From CAZUQP01 sp964484285 (lineage in GTDB: Bacteria; Pseudomonadota; Gammaproteobacteria; DSM-16500), in assembly GCA_964484285.1 (NCBI GenBank), contig CAZAEO010000055.1:1-14616 (forward strand): 14,616 bases of DNA, given 5' to 3'. Position 1 is the first letter of the stretch. Each line of letters opens with the position of its first letter. Positions 1 through 6,012 of the stretch are shown piece by piece. The notes beneath the pieces are model-generated. The model ran no database searches, had not been told where the DNA came from, and saw nothing but the letters and a program-made list of their open reading frames with translations. A program made the translations under genes and the position numbers.

Positions 1-1
1 G

Positions 2-85
2 ATTATTAAAAATATGCAGAAAAAAGCCAAGATGTTAGGATTTCAATTAATGCCTGTTCAATCACTGGCTACGGAAGTTCCCTAG
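2..85 (+). CDS. 3' end of an unidentified coding region (partial)
   Basis: From the left edge, frame 2 is open for 27 codons and ends with TAG at 83-85. The peptide is lysine-rich and ends in a stretch reading KKAKMLGFQLMPVQ. The composition looks like real protein, and the short basic tail is of the kind seen at the end of some transposases, but I cannot name a family. Only the sequence left of the window could settle what it is. It may be an unrelated open frame. Confidence 0.3.
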   Translation: MIKNMQKKAKMLGFQLMPVQSLATEVP

Positions 86-146
86 AAGAGAAACGCGTGA
101 CATTTTTATTATTTTGAAACTACCTATCCCTCATCAATACCTTACA

Positions 147-175
147 TTGACTTTTCGGGTGACTGTGAGTAGTAT
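147..175 (+). promoter_or_regulatory. sigma70-type promoter upstream of the exported-protein genes
   Basis: The sequence has TTGACT at 147-152, a 17-bp spacer and TAGTAT at 170-175, which is close to the sigma70 consensus with ideal spacing. Transcription would start near 182, giving a leader of about 130 nt before the ATG at 315. A short GCGC-TTA-GCGC hairpin (180-190) lies at the predicted start. Confidence 0.55.
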
Positions 176-221
176 GGCTGCGCTTAGCGCGTGTATTTTA
201 ACGGAATATTACAGCGTTTAT

Positions 222-306
222 CTTAATGAAACATTAAGCCTGTGCTCCCCCGCCCAGTTATCAAAACCTCATGGATGATGACAATACCAAAAAAACTTTT
301 GAGGTT
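222..306 (+). promoter_or_regulatory. structured 5' leader that can hide the ribosome binding site
   Basis: The leader holds a perfect 7-bp hairpin (CTTAATG at 222-228, loop AAA, CATTAAG at 232-238). Separately, AACCTCA at 265-271 is exactly complementary to TGAGGTT at 300-306, which contains the Shine-Dalgarno sequence of the gene at 315. Pairing would enclose the ribosome binding site in a 7-bp stem with a 28-nt loop. A 15-codon mini-frame starts at ATG 271 and stops at TGA 316-318, overlapping the gene's ATG. Regulation is inferred from pairing only. Confidence 0.35.
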
Positions 307-314
307 AATCACTT

Positions 315-734
315 ATGAAATTAATCACCAAGCTCATTTTAGCGTTAACAATGATTGTATCTGCTAACACGTTTGCATCGACCGCTTATTATGGATTACC
401 TATCCAAACAGCAAATAAAGCGCTAACGAGTTATGTTGCGGTATATAACTATACTTATGATATTTACACCGTTCATGCAGTCTTTGTACCAAGCGGTATC
501 GTCATAAAGCCCGATTTCACGTTAGGAAGCTACCATTCTGGCATGGACATTGTCACCTACAAAATTGACTACCCTAGGGACACCATGGTCTGCTTACGGA
601 TAACAAGAAACTATGACAACCTCGTCACTTTCCCTCGTAATGGTCAAATTGGCTGTTTAGTATCAGGAAATGTGAATGTCAACAACCCTTCTTACACATT
701 AACTAACACACCGACCGTGACAATTACACATTAA
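315..734 (+). CDS. small secreted protein of unknown function
   Basis: The 139-residue product has a clear Sec signal peptide: basic MKLITK start, hydrophobic core to about residue 17, and a T-F-A cleavage site after Ala21. The mature part is about 118 residues, rich in Tyr, Val, Thr and Asn with regularly spaced beta-like stretches. It has just two cysteines (93 and 114), which could form a disulfide in the periplasm or outside the cell. The mature protein begins STAYYG, close to the SSAYYG repeats of the lipoprotein encoded 11 bp downstream, and its end (PTVTITH) recalls that protein's VTVT units, so the two probably belong together and are co-transcribed. The ATG follows TGAGG at 300-304. 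I recognise no family. Confidence 0.75.
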   Translation: MKLITKLILALTMIVSANTFASTAYYGLPIQTANKALTSYVAVYNYTYDIYTVHAVFVPSGIVIKPDFTLGSYHSGMDIVTYKIDYPRDTMVCLRITRNYDNLVTFPRNGQIGCLVSGNVNVNNPSYTLTNTPTVTITH

Positions 735-745
735 AGGTATTTCAT

Positions 746-1159
746 ATGGTTACATTTAAAAAATATGTTATTGCAGGTGCTATAAGTACAATAGTACTCA
801 TGCTAGCCGGCTGTGACATAGATTATGTTGATGAAACGTATCGACCTGCACCGCAGGTCACAGTGACGCCTCAACCTGTTGTTACGAGCAGCGCTTATTA
901 TGGCCCACCGCCATCTGCACCAGAACCTGCTAGCACAAGCAGTGCCTCTTATGGTCCGCCACCTGTCATAGCAGAAACGAATACACCAACAGGCAGCAGC
1001 GCAAGTTACGGTCCACCGCCTACTTCCCCTCCATCAGTGACTGTGACAAAAGCGCCTGATGACAAATCAGCCCCTGCTGTCACCGTGACAACTGAAGCAA
1101 ATAAAGATCAGGATGCACCTCAAGCAGTCCCTAGCAGCAGCGCAACTTACGGCGGATAG
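746..1159 (+). CDS. repeat-containing lipoprotein
   Basis: The 137-residue product starts with a lipoprotein signal peptide: two lysines, a hydrophobic core, and lipobox LAGC with the acylated Cys at residue 23. The next residue is Asp, which in enterobacteria is the Lol-avoidance signal for staying in the inner membrane, so an inner-membrane location is possible. The rest is low-complexity, Pro/Ser/Thr-rich and probably disordered. It has four SS-A-x-YG units (48-56, 65-73, 84-92, 131-137), the first three followed by PPP, and three VTVT units (38-41, 98-101, 112-115). It follows the secreted protein gene by 11 bp with AAAGG at 735-739 before the ATG. No enzymatic domain is visible; a scaffold, spacer or interaction role is a guess. 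Confidence 0.75.
   Translation: MVTFKKYVIAGAISTIVLMLAGCDIDYVDETYRPAPQVTVTPQPVVTSSAYYGPPPSAPEPASTSSASYGPPPVIAETNTPTGSSASYGPPPTSPPSVTVTKAPDDKSAPAVTVTTEANKDQDAPQAVPSSSATYGG
887..1159 (+). repeat. in-frame coding repeats (SS-A-x-YG-PPP units)
   Basis: Four related units encode Ser-Ser-Ala-(Tyr/Ser/Thr)-Tyr-Gly, three of them followed by three prolines. They lie about 17-19 residues apart for the first three, with the last at the C-terminus. Codon use differs between units, so these are diverged rather than freshly copied repeats. Confidence 0.7.
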
Positions 1160-1205
1160 ATTTAAAACGATGGGGAATCATGGCAAAAAAATAGATGGCG
1201 CAGTA

Positions 1206-1234
1206 TTGTTTACGTAAACCTTTTGCCCTACACT
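1206..1234 (+). promoter_or_regulatory. possible promoter for the TTTG-repeat gene
   Basis: TTGTTT (1206-1211), a 17-bp spacer and TACACT (1229-1234) make a moderate sigma70 match. It would start transcription near 1241, about 27 nt before the ATG at 1268 that I think is the true start of the next gene when it is in phase. The match is weak at the -35 end. Confidence 0.3.
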
Positions 1235-1296
1235 CAATGAAAATCACATCCTATTGAGTCACGGTATATGAGCACAACAAAAATTCAAGATAAAAA

Positions 1297-1332
1297 TTTG
1301 TTTGTTTGTTTGTTTGTTTGTTTGTTTGTTTG
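1297..1332 (+). repeat. tetranucleotide microsatellite (TTTG)9
   Basis: Nine uninterrupted TTTG units run from 1297 to 1332 and are followed by TTTA. Translated, the tract gives a repeating hydrophobic Phe-Val-Cys-Leu pattern. It lies between an upstream ATG (1268) and the main open frame, so each gain or loss of one unit changes the reading frame. Long pure tetranucleotide tracts near gene starts are known contingency loci in Haemophilus, Moraxella and Neisseria, where slipped-strand mispairing switches genes on and off. Confidence 0.9.
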
Positions 1333-1731
1333 TTTACAATGTCATTCGCCTGGGGACGAGACAGCACAAGCATTCCTGTTCTACCAATGACACCCGGGCC
1401 GCCTTCCCGCGCTTACCTGCTCTGGCAAGGAAGAATAATTTCTAATTGGGTGTGGATAAATACCGGAAGAAGATGCCGTCAAGGAGCGTGGTATACACCC
1501 AGACTCTATTGCGCAGTAGAAGCTACCGCAAGTATTACTACTTGTGAAATGAATGCCATAAATACACGAACGCGTGGAGAGGGAGTATTCATAGCTCCGG
1601 GAACTTCCGAAATGCTCGATTTGTGGAACGGAATACACATCAGGTATTTCAACAGCGGAGGACTTTCCCTAAGCGGTTGCCCGAATCGACCATTGGGCGT
1701 TCTTTTCAATTGCTTCATATTGTGTGAATAG
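1306..1731 (+). CDS. cysteine-rich exported protein, probably phase-variable and out of phase here
   Basis: The frame is open from 1294 to the TAG at 1729-1731. In this copy it can only begin at a TTG inside the repeat (1306) or at ATG 1339, and neither has a good ribosome binding site. The better start is ATG 1268, which is out of frame with nine TTTG units and stops at 1388-1390 after 40 codons. With 7, 10 or 13 units ATG 1268 would join this frame. At ten units it would give an n-region with two lysines, a hydrophobic core made of the repeats, and an S-F-A cleavage site, which is a textbook signal peptide of about 29 residues. The mature part, about 127 residues, has six cysteines, consistent with disulfides after export. 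The family is unknown. It follows two other exported-protein genes. Confidence 0.6.
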   Translation: MFVCLFVCLFTMSFAWGRDSTSIPVLPMTPGPPSRAYLLWQGRIISNWVWINTGRRCRQGAWYTPRLYCAVEATASITTCEMNAINTRTRGEGVFIAPGTSEMLDLWNGIHIRYFNSGGLSLSGCPNRPLGVLFNCFILCE

Positions 1732-1792
1732 AGCGCGTACTTTACTGAAAAAGATGAGTGTTAAAAATTATATCTTAGGGTACCATGAGTTT

Positions 1793-2404
1793 ATGCAAAT
1801 CAAACTCTTCTTTCGCCTCATGGTCATCATAACCAGCTCGCTCTTGCTAGCCAGCTGCGCATCATTACCGACTCAACCGCAACCACCGCAAAATCAATCC
1901 CTGTCTTGGGAAAATCGCGTAAGCACATTGTCAGGCATTCAAAATTGGGATTTAAAAGGCTTAATTGCGCTGCGAACTGCAAAAAACGCCTGGAGTGCGA
2001 ATTGGCAATGGCAGCAAGTCAAACACACTTATATGATCTCATTATTTGGCCCGCTGGGCTCCAATTCATTTAGATTGACTGGTAACCCACAGAATGTCTT
2101 GCTAGAAACAGCCGATGGCAAAAAAATAACTGCCGCCCATCCGGAATCATTGCTTACTGAACAACTGGGTTGGCAATTACCGGTTTCGTATTTGCATTAT
2201 TGGATTCGTGGCTTACCTGTACCAAACCTGGCTGCAAGAAAACAATTTGATGCTTACCACCACCTTACCTTATTGATGCAACAAGGTTGGACCATACGCT
2301 ATTTAAATTATGTTTCCGTAGGTCACACCGATCTGCCCAGCAAAATTTTTCTCGCCAACCGAGCACTACAGGTGAAAATTATCATTTCACAATGGAAATT
2401 TTAA
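1793..2404 (+). CDS. lolB: outer-membrane lipoprotein LolB
   Basis: LolB is the outer-membrane acceptor that takes lipoproteins from the periplasmic carrier LolA and inserts them into the outer membrane. From ATG 1793 the product is 203 residues with a lipoprotein signal peptide (basic start, hydrophobic core, lipobox LASC, Cys22). The +2 residue is Ala, as expected for an outer-membrane lipoprotein. Family landmarks are visible: the W-x-x-R start region, the LFGPLGSNSFRL segment, the Y-x-x-W-I-R-G-L-P-V-P region and the C-terminal DLPSKIFLAN...VKIIISQWKF strand. The frame extends upstream to 1724, but the lipobox is correctly placed only from 1793; ATG 1754 is another in-frame option. The usual neighbour ispE does not follow. 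Confidence 0.9.
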   Translation: MQIKLFFRLMVIITSSLLLASCASLPTQPQPPQNQSLSWENRVSTLSGIQNWDLKGLIALRTAKNAWSANWQWQQVKHTYMISLFGPLGSNSFRLTGNPQNVLLETADGKKITAAHPESLLTEQLGWQLPVSYLHYWIRGLPVPNLAARKQFDAYHHLTLLMQQGWTIRYLNYVSVGHTDLPSKIFLANRALQVKIIISQWKF

Positions 2405-2412
2405 AGTTTCCG

Positions 2413-2441
2413 TTGACACTGACCGAATCCATTAGCAGAAT
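2413..2441 (+). promoter_or_regulatory. tRNA-Gln/prs promoter with GC-rich discriminator
   Basis: A perfect -35 TTGACA (2413-2418) is followed by a 17-bp spacer and CAGAAT (2436-2441). The predicted start near 2449 lies in a GCGCGCG stretch (2444-2450). GC-rich discriminators are typical of stable-RNA promoters under stringent control. It begins only 8 bp after the lolB stop codon and probably drives the tRNA and, by read-through, prs. Confidence 0.55.
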
Positions 2442-2464
2442 AAGCGCGCGAAGCTTAAACCAGG

Positions 2465-2537
2465 TGGGGTGTAGCCAAGTGGTAAGGCACCGGGTTTTGA
2501 TCGGCATTCCTAGGTTCGAATCCTAGCACCCCAGCCA
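2465..2537 (+). tRNA. tRNA-Gln (anticodon UUG), anticodon stem two bases short
   Basis: The acceptor stem is a perfect 7 bp (2465-2471 with 2527-2533), followed by an encoded GCCA end. The D arm, the T arm (CTAGG/CCTAG around TTCGAAT) and a CATTC variable loop are all normal. The anticodon loop TTTTGAT (2495-2501) gives UUG at 2497-2499. The 5' side of the anticodon stem is CCGGG (2490-2494), but the 3' side has only CGG (2502-2504) where CCCGG is expected. The gene is therefore 73 nt including CCA rather than the 75 of E. coli tRNA-Gln. Either this is a sequencing or assembly indel, or a decayed or unusually folded tRNA. Its place before prs matches the arrangement in Pseudomonas. Confidence 0.85.
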
Positions 2538-2579
2538 GTAATATGCTATTCATACCCATTTTACGAAAAGGACATCACC

Positions 2580-3527
2580 GTGTCTGAGATAATGATTTTC
2601 AGCGGAAATGCCACCCAAGAACTCGCTGGACATATCGTCGAGCATCTTAGTTTACCTTTGGGCCAAGCACACGTTGGTCGATTCAGCGATGGTGAAACCA
2701 TGGTTGAAATCCAAGAAAACGTGCGTGGCCGCGATATTTTTATCATTCAATCGACTTCTGCACCGACCAATGACAATTTAATGGAATTAATTATCATGGC
2801 CGATGCGTTACGTCGTGCATCCGCAGCCCGCATCACAGCAGTCGTGCCTTATTTTGGTTACGCCCGTCAAGACCGGCGCGTTCGTTCTGCGCGTGTACCC
2901 ATTACGGCTAAAATTGTTGCTGATATGATGGCAAGCGTAGGCATTAGTCGTCTCGTCACTGTCGATCTGCATGCGGATCAAATCCAAGGGTTCTTTTACA
3001 TGCCGGTAGATAACCTCTACAGCACACCCATTATGCTTGACGATATTAACCAAAAAAAATATCAAAACACTATGATTGTTTCGCCTGATGTCGGTGGTGT
3101 GATTCGCGCACGTGCAATTGCAAAACGCATTCCTGGTGCTGATTTAGCTATTATTGACAAACGTCGTCCACAACCTAATGAAGCACAAGTCATGCACATC
3201 ATCGGTGATGTAAAAAACCGTGATTGCATCATTGTGGATGATATCGTCGATACAGCAAGCACCTTGTGCAAAGCAGTTGATGCGTTAAAAGAACATGGTG
3301 CAGCAAAAGTAGCCTCCTACGTTACCCATCCTGTTTTATCAGGGCATGCTATTAAAAATATTGAATCCTCCTCTTTAGACGAATTGATCGTGACAGATAC
3401 CATCCCATTATGTCAGGACGCAAAAGCATGCAAGCGCATTCGTTCAGTCAGCTTAAGCCACATGATTGCGGAAGCCATTCGCCGCATCAGCGGAGCAGGA
3501 TCATTGAGCCGCATGTTTTTGGAGTAG
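2580..3527 (+). CDS. prs: ribose-phosphate pyrophosphokinase (PRPP synthetase)
   Basis: Prs makes 5-phosphoribosyl-1-pyrophosphate from ribose 5-phosphate and ATP, feeding purine, pyrimidine, NAD, histidine and tryptophan synthesis in the cytosol. The 315-residue product is full length and aligns throughout with the E. coli enzyme: GRFSDGE near 33, the FGYARQDR segment (92-99), DLHADQIQGFF (129-139, His131), the DKRR loop (193-196) and the PRPP loop VDDIVDTASTL (219-229). The last usually reads DTGGT or DTAGT; Ser227 is a mild variant. The start is GTG 2580, preceded by AAAAGGA (2566-2572) at good spacing; ATG 2592 would be a shorter alternative. It lies 42 bp after the tRNA with no terminator visible, so read-through is likely. 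Confidence 0.97.
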   Translation: MSEIMIFSGNATQELAGHIVEHLSLPLGQAHVGRFSDGETMVEIQENVRGRDIFIIQSTSAPTNDNLMELIIMADALRRASAARITAVVPYFGYARQDRRVRSARVPITAKIVADMMASVGISRLVTVDLHADQIQGFFYMPVDNLYSTPIMLDDINQKKYQNTMIVSPDVGGVIRARAIAKRIPGADLAIIDKRRPQPNEAQVMHIIGDVKNRDCIIVDDIVDTASTLCKAVDALKEHGAAKVASYVTHPVLSGHAIKNIESSSLDELIVTDTIPLCQDAKACKRIRSVSLSHMIAEAIRRISGAGSLSRMFLE

Positions 3528-3546
3528 CGTCTCTCGCAATTTCAGG

Positions 3547-3552
3547 TATAAT
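3547..3552 (+). promoter_or_regulatory. possible -10 element ahead of rplY
   Basis: A perfect TATAAT sits at 3547-3552 in the 88-bp gap between prs and rplY. I see no good -35 at the right distance, so it could be an activator-dependent promoter or coincidence. A start near 3559 would give a leader of about 57 nt ending in GGAG (3605-3608) before ATG 3616. Confidence 0.3.
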
Positions 3553-3615
3553 TCGCCCTCCCCATCCCTGGTCGCAAGGTGATGGTTTTCTAAAAATTTA
3601 TTTTGGAGATATATC

Positions 3616-4326
3616 ATGGCAACAACACTCAAATTCGAACTGGAAGCCCATGTTCGTGAAGATATAGGGAAAGGTGCGAGCCGCCGCCTACGTCATGCCG
3701 ATAAGGTTCCAGCCATTGTTTATGGAGCAGGTGAACAAGCCGTCTCCCTAACCTTAGATCATAGCAAAACCTTACACGCGCTTTCGCATGAAGCATTTTA
3801 CTCGCACATTTTGACTCTTAAAGTAGGCAGTAAAAACGAGAAAGTTATTTTAAAAGACATACAGCGTCACCCTGCTAGACCACGTATTACCCATATCGAT
3901 TTTTTACGAATTCGCGCTGATCAAAAATTACATATGCACGTACCGTTACATTTTATTGGCGAAGAAAACGCGCCCGGCATCAAAGAAGGCGGCGTGTTCT
4001 CACATTTGATGAATGATATTGAGGTTATCTGTTTACCCGCTGACTTGCCAGAATTTATTGAAGTAGATGCATCTAATCTTGCGTTAGATCAATCTATTCA
4101 TTTAAGCGAACTCAAATTGCCTAAGGGTGTTGAATTGGCAGCATTTCTGCATGGCGTTGAAGGACATGATCAAGCTATGATTAGCATTCATATTCCACAA
4201 GTCATTGAAGAAGAAACCGTTGAAGCTGCCACCGAAGAAACGGTTGCTGAAACAGCGGAAGGTGCTGAACAAGCAACCCCAGCAGAGCCTGCTGAAGAGG
4301 CAAGAAAAGAAAAAGACAAGGAATAA
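3616..4326 (+). CDS. rplY: 50S ribosomal protein L25, long (Ctc/TL5) form
   Basis: L25 binds 5S rRNA in the central protuberance of the large ribosomal subunit. The 236-residue product is the two-domain Ctc/TL5 form. An N-terminal 5S-binding domain (about 1-95, with GKGASRRLR near 19 and the HIDF motif near 93) is followed by a beta-rich domain (about 100-195). It then has an acidic Glu/Ala-rich tail (about 197-236) ending in lysines. The E. coli protein is far shorter, having only the first domain. ATG follows a good GGAG. It is followed after 3 bp by pth, a common pairing of two translation genes. The acidic repetitive tail is variable in this family. Confidence 0.95.
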   Translation: MATTLKFELEAHVREDIGKGASRRLRHADKVPAIVYGAGEQAVSLTLDHSKTLHALSHEAFYSHILTLKVGSKNEKVILKDIQRHPARPRITHIDFLRIRADQKLHMHVPLHFIGEENAPGIKEGGVFSHLMNDIEVICLPADLPEFIEVDASNLALDQSIHLSELKLPKGVELAAFLHGVEGHDQAMISIHIPQVIEEETVEAATEETVAETAEGAEQATPAEPAEEARKEKDKE

Positions 4327-4329
4327 AGA

Positions 4330-4908
4330 TTGTCATCAGGAATTCAACTTATCGTCGGCCTTGGTAATCCTGGAGAAGAACATGCAGCAACCAGGCACAA
4401 TGCAGGTGCTTGGTTTGTTTTAGAATTGGCACGCTCTATTAATGCAACGTTACGACCGGATTCCAAGTTTCACGGCTTGCATTGCAATGTAAAACAGTAT
4501 GGACATGATTTTCATTTGTTCATTCCTACTCGTTTTATGAATTTGAGTGGGCAATCTGTTGCTGCATTTCTCAATTACTATAAAATTCCACCTAAAGCCA
4601 TGCTTGTTGCACATGATGAAATAGATATTCCTATCGGTGACATCCGCTTAAAATTTGATGGCGGACACGCTGGCCATAATGGATTGCGTAATATCATCGA
4701 TCATCTGGGCACACATCAATTCCATCGTTTGCGAATCGGTGTGGGCCGCCCAGAAAATAGCAAAAACGTCGTTAGTTACGTCTTAAAACCACCCACAAAA
4801 ACAGAACGTAAAAAAATTGATGTTATATTACATAACGCTTTATGTGTTGTTCCTGATTTACTTGACGGTCAATTTCAAAAAGCCACACAAGCATTACATA
4901 CAAAATAA
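4330..4908 (+). CDS. pth: peptidyl-tRNA hydrolase
   Basis: Pth releases tRNA from prematurely dropped peptidyl-tRNAs, recycling it. The 192-residue product is full length for the bacterial type. Catalytic and binding residues are in place: Asn13 (GLGNPG), His23 (TRHNAG), Asn71 (MNLSG), Asp96 (AHDEID) and Asn117 (GHNGL). One change stands out: the residue before AATRHNAG is His18, where the family nearly always has Tyr. The start is TTG 4330, supported by AAGGA at 4318-4322 with 7-nt spacing inside the rplY end; no ATG or GTG fits upstream of the conserved GLGNPG. The 3-bp gap to rplY suggests translational coupling. ychF follows after 12 bp. Confidence 0.95.
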   Translation: MSSGIQLIVGLGNPGEEHAATRHNAGAWFVLELARSINATLRPDSKFHGLHCNVKQYGHDFHLFIPTRFMNLSGQSVAAFLNYYKIPPKAMLVAHDEIDIPIGDIRLKFDGGHAGHNGLRNIIDHLGTHQFHRLRIGVGRPENSKNVVSYVLKPPTKTERKKIDVILHNALCVVPDLLDGQFQKATQALHTK

Positions 4909-4920
4909 TGAGGTAGCACC

Positions 4921-6012
4921 ATGGGCATCAAATGCGGCATTGTAGGATTGCCTAATGTAGGCAAATCCACTTTATTTAATTGTTTAACCAAAGCCGGTGT
5001 TGATGCAGCGAATTATCCTTTCTGCACCATTGAACCGAATGTGGGAGTTGTCGCCGTTCCAGATCCACGTCTTGATAAACTAGCTGCAATCGTACACCCT
5101 GAACGCATCTTACCAACGACAGTCGAATTTGTTGATATTGCTGGCTTAGTCAAAGGCGCTGCGCAAGGCGAAGGATTGGGCAATAAATTCTTGGCAACTA
5201 TTCGCGAAACAGATGCCATCGCACACGTAGTACGTTGTTTTGAAAATACAGACGTTGTACATGTTGCAGGAAAAATTTCACCCAAAGATGATATCGACGT
5301 CATTAACACGGAACTTGCATTAGCGGATTTAGACACAGTTGCGCGGGCTATTTTACGCGTACAAAAACAAGCAAAAAGCGGTGACAAATCGGCACAAGCT
5401 GAACTTGCCTTGTTTGAACGTGCCAAAGAACATCTTAATATAGGCCAACCTGTGCGCGGTATGTCACTTACCGCAGATGAAAAGTTTCGACTAAAACAGC
5501 TGCAACTTCTTACCGCTAAACCAACTTTGTATATTGCCAATGTAGCGGAAAATGGTTTCAGAGATAACCCTTACCTAGAACAAGTTCAACAGATTGCCGA
5601 AGCCGAAAATGCGAGCGTAGTAGCTGTGTGTGCTGCACTCGAAGCAGATATCGCCGAATTAGATGATGCTGAAAAAGCCGTATTTCTAGCAGACTTAAAA
5701 CTGGATGAACCAGGACTGAATCGTGTCATTCATGCCGGTTACAAATTACTGGATCTTGAAACATATTTTACAGCGGGAGAAAAAGAAGTCCGTGCCTGGA
5801 CTATCCCCATCGGTTCAACCGCACCCGAAGCTGCAGGCGTCATTCATTCTGATTTTACCAAAGGATTCATTCGCGCAGAAGTGATTAGCTATGCCGATTA
5901 TATTAAATATAACGGCGAAGCAGGTGCAAAAGAAGCTGGCAAATGGCGTTTAGAAGGCAAAGACTACACTGTACAAGACGGTGATGTGATTTATTTCCGA
6001 TTTAATGTGTGA
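4921..6012 (+). CDS. ychF: ribosome-binding ATPase YchF (OLA1 family)
   Basis: YchF is a conserved P-loop NTPase of the Obg group that binds the ribosome and, unusually, prefers ATP to GTP. The 363-residue product is full length. Visible are the P-loop GLPNVGKST (9-17), switch motif DIAGLVKGA (72-80), and the family's His114, which replaces the catalytic Gln of GTPases. NVAE at 207-210 stands in place of the NKxD guanine-specificity motif, which explains the ATP preference. A coiled-coil region follows the first motifs and a C-terminal TGS domain runs from about 278. It starts 12 bp after pth with GAGG at good spacing. Its end overlaps the convergent transporter-like gene by 22 bp, with no terminator visible. 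Confidence 0.97.
   Translation: MGIKCGIVGLPNVGKSTLFNCLTKAGVDAANYPFCTIEPNVGVVAVPDPRLDKLAAIVHPERILPTTVEFVDIAGLVKGAAQGEGLGNKFLATIRETDAIAHVVRCFENTDVVHVAGKISPKDDIDVINTELALADLDTVARAILRVQKQAKSGDKSAQAELALFERAKEHLNIGQPVRGMSLTADEKFRLKQLQLLTAKPTLYIANVAENGFRDNPYLEQVQQIAEAENASVVAVCAALEADIAELDDAEKAVFLADLKLDEPGLNRVIHAGYKLLDLETYFTAGEKEVRAWTIPIGSTAPEAAGVIHSDFTKGFIRAEVISYADYIKYNGEAGAKEAGKWRLEGKDYTVQDGDVIYFRFNV

Noticed and set aside
1381..1718. Two minus-strand open frames opposite the cysteine-rich gene
   Set aside because: Their products resemble no protein family and they lie opposite the better-supported exported-protein frame.
1724..1792. Extended lolB start at GTG 1724
   Set aside because: It would put 23 extra residues before the lipoprotein signal peptide; ATG 1793 places the lipobox Cys at residue 22.
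4205..4423. Plus-strand 72-codon frame across the rplY-pth junction
   Set aside because: It is an out-of-frame reading of the repetitive acidic tail of L25 and the start of pth.
5013..5540. Long minus-strand open frame of 175 codons inside ychF
   Set aside because: It is fully antisense to a conserved gene, has an implausible Ser/Cys-rich product and no ribosome binding site.
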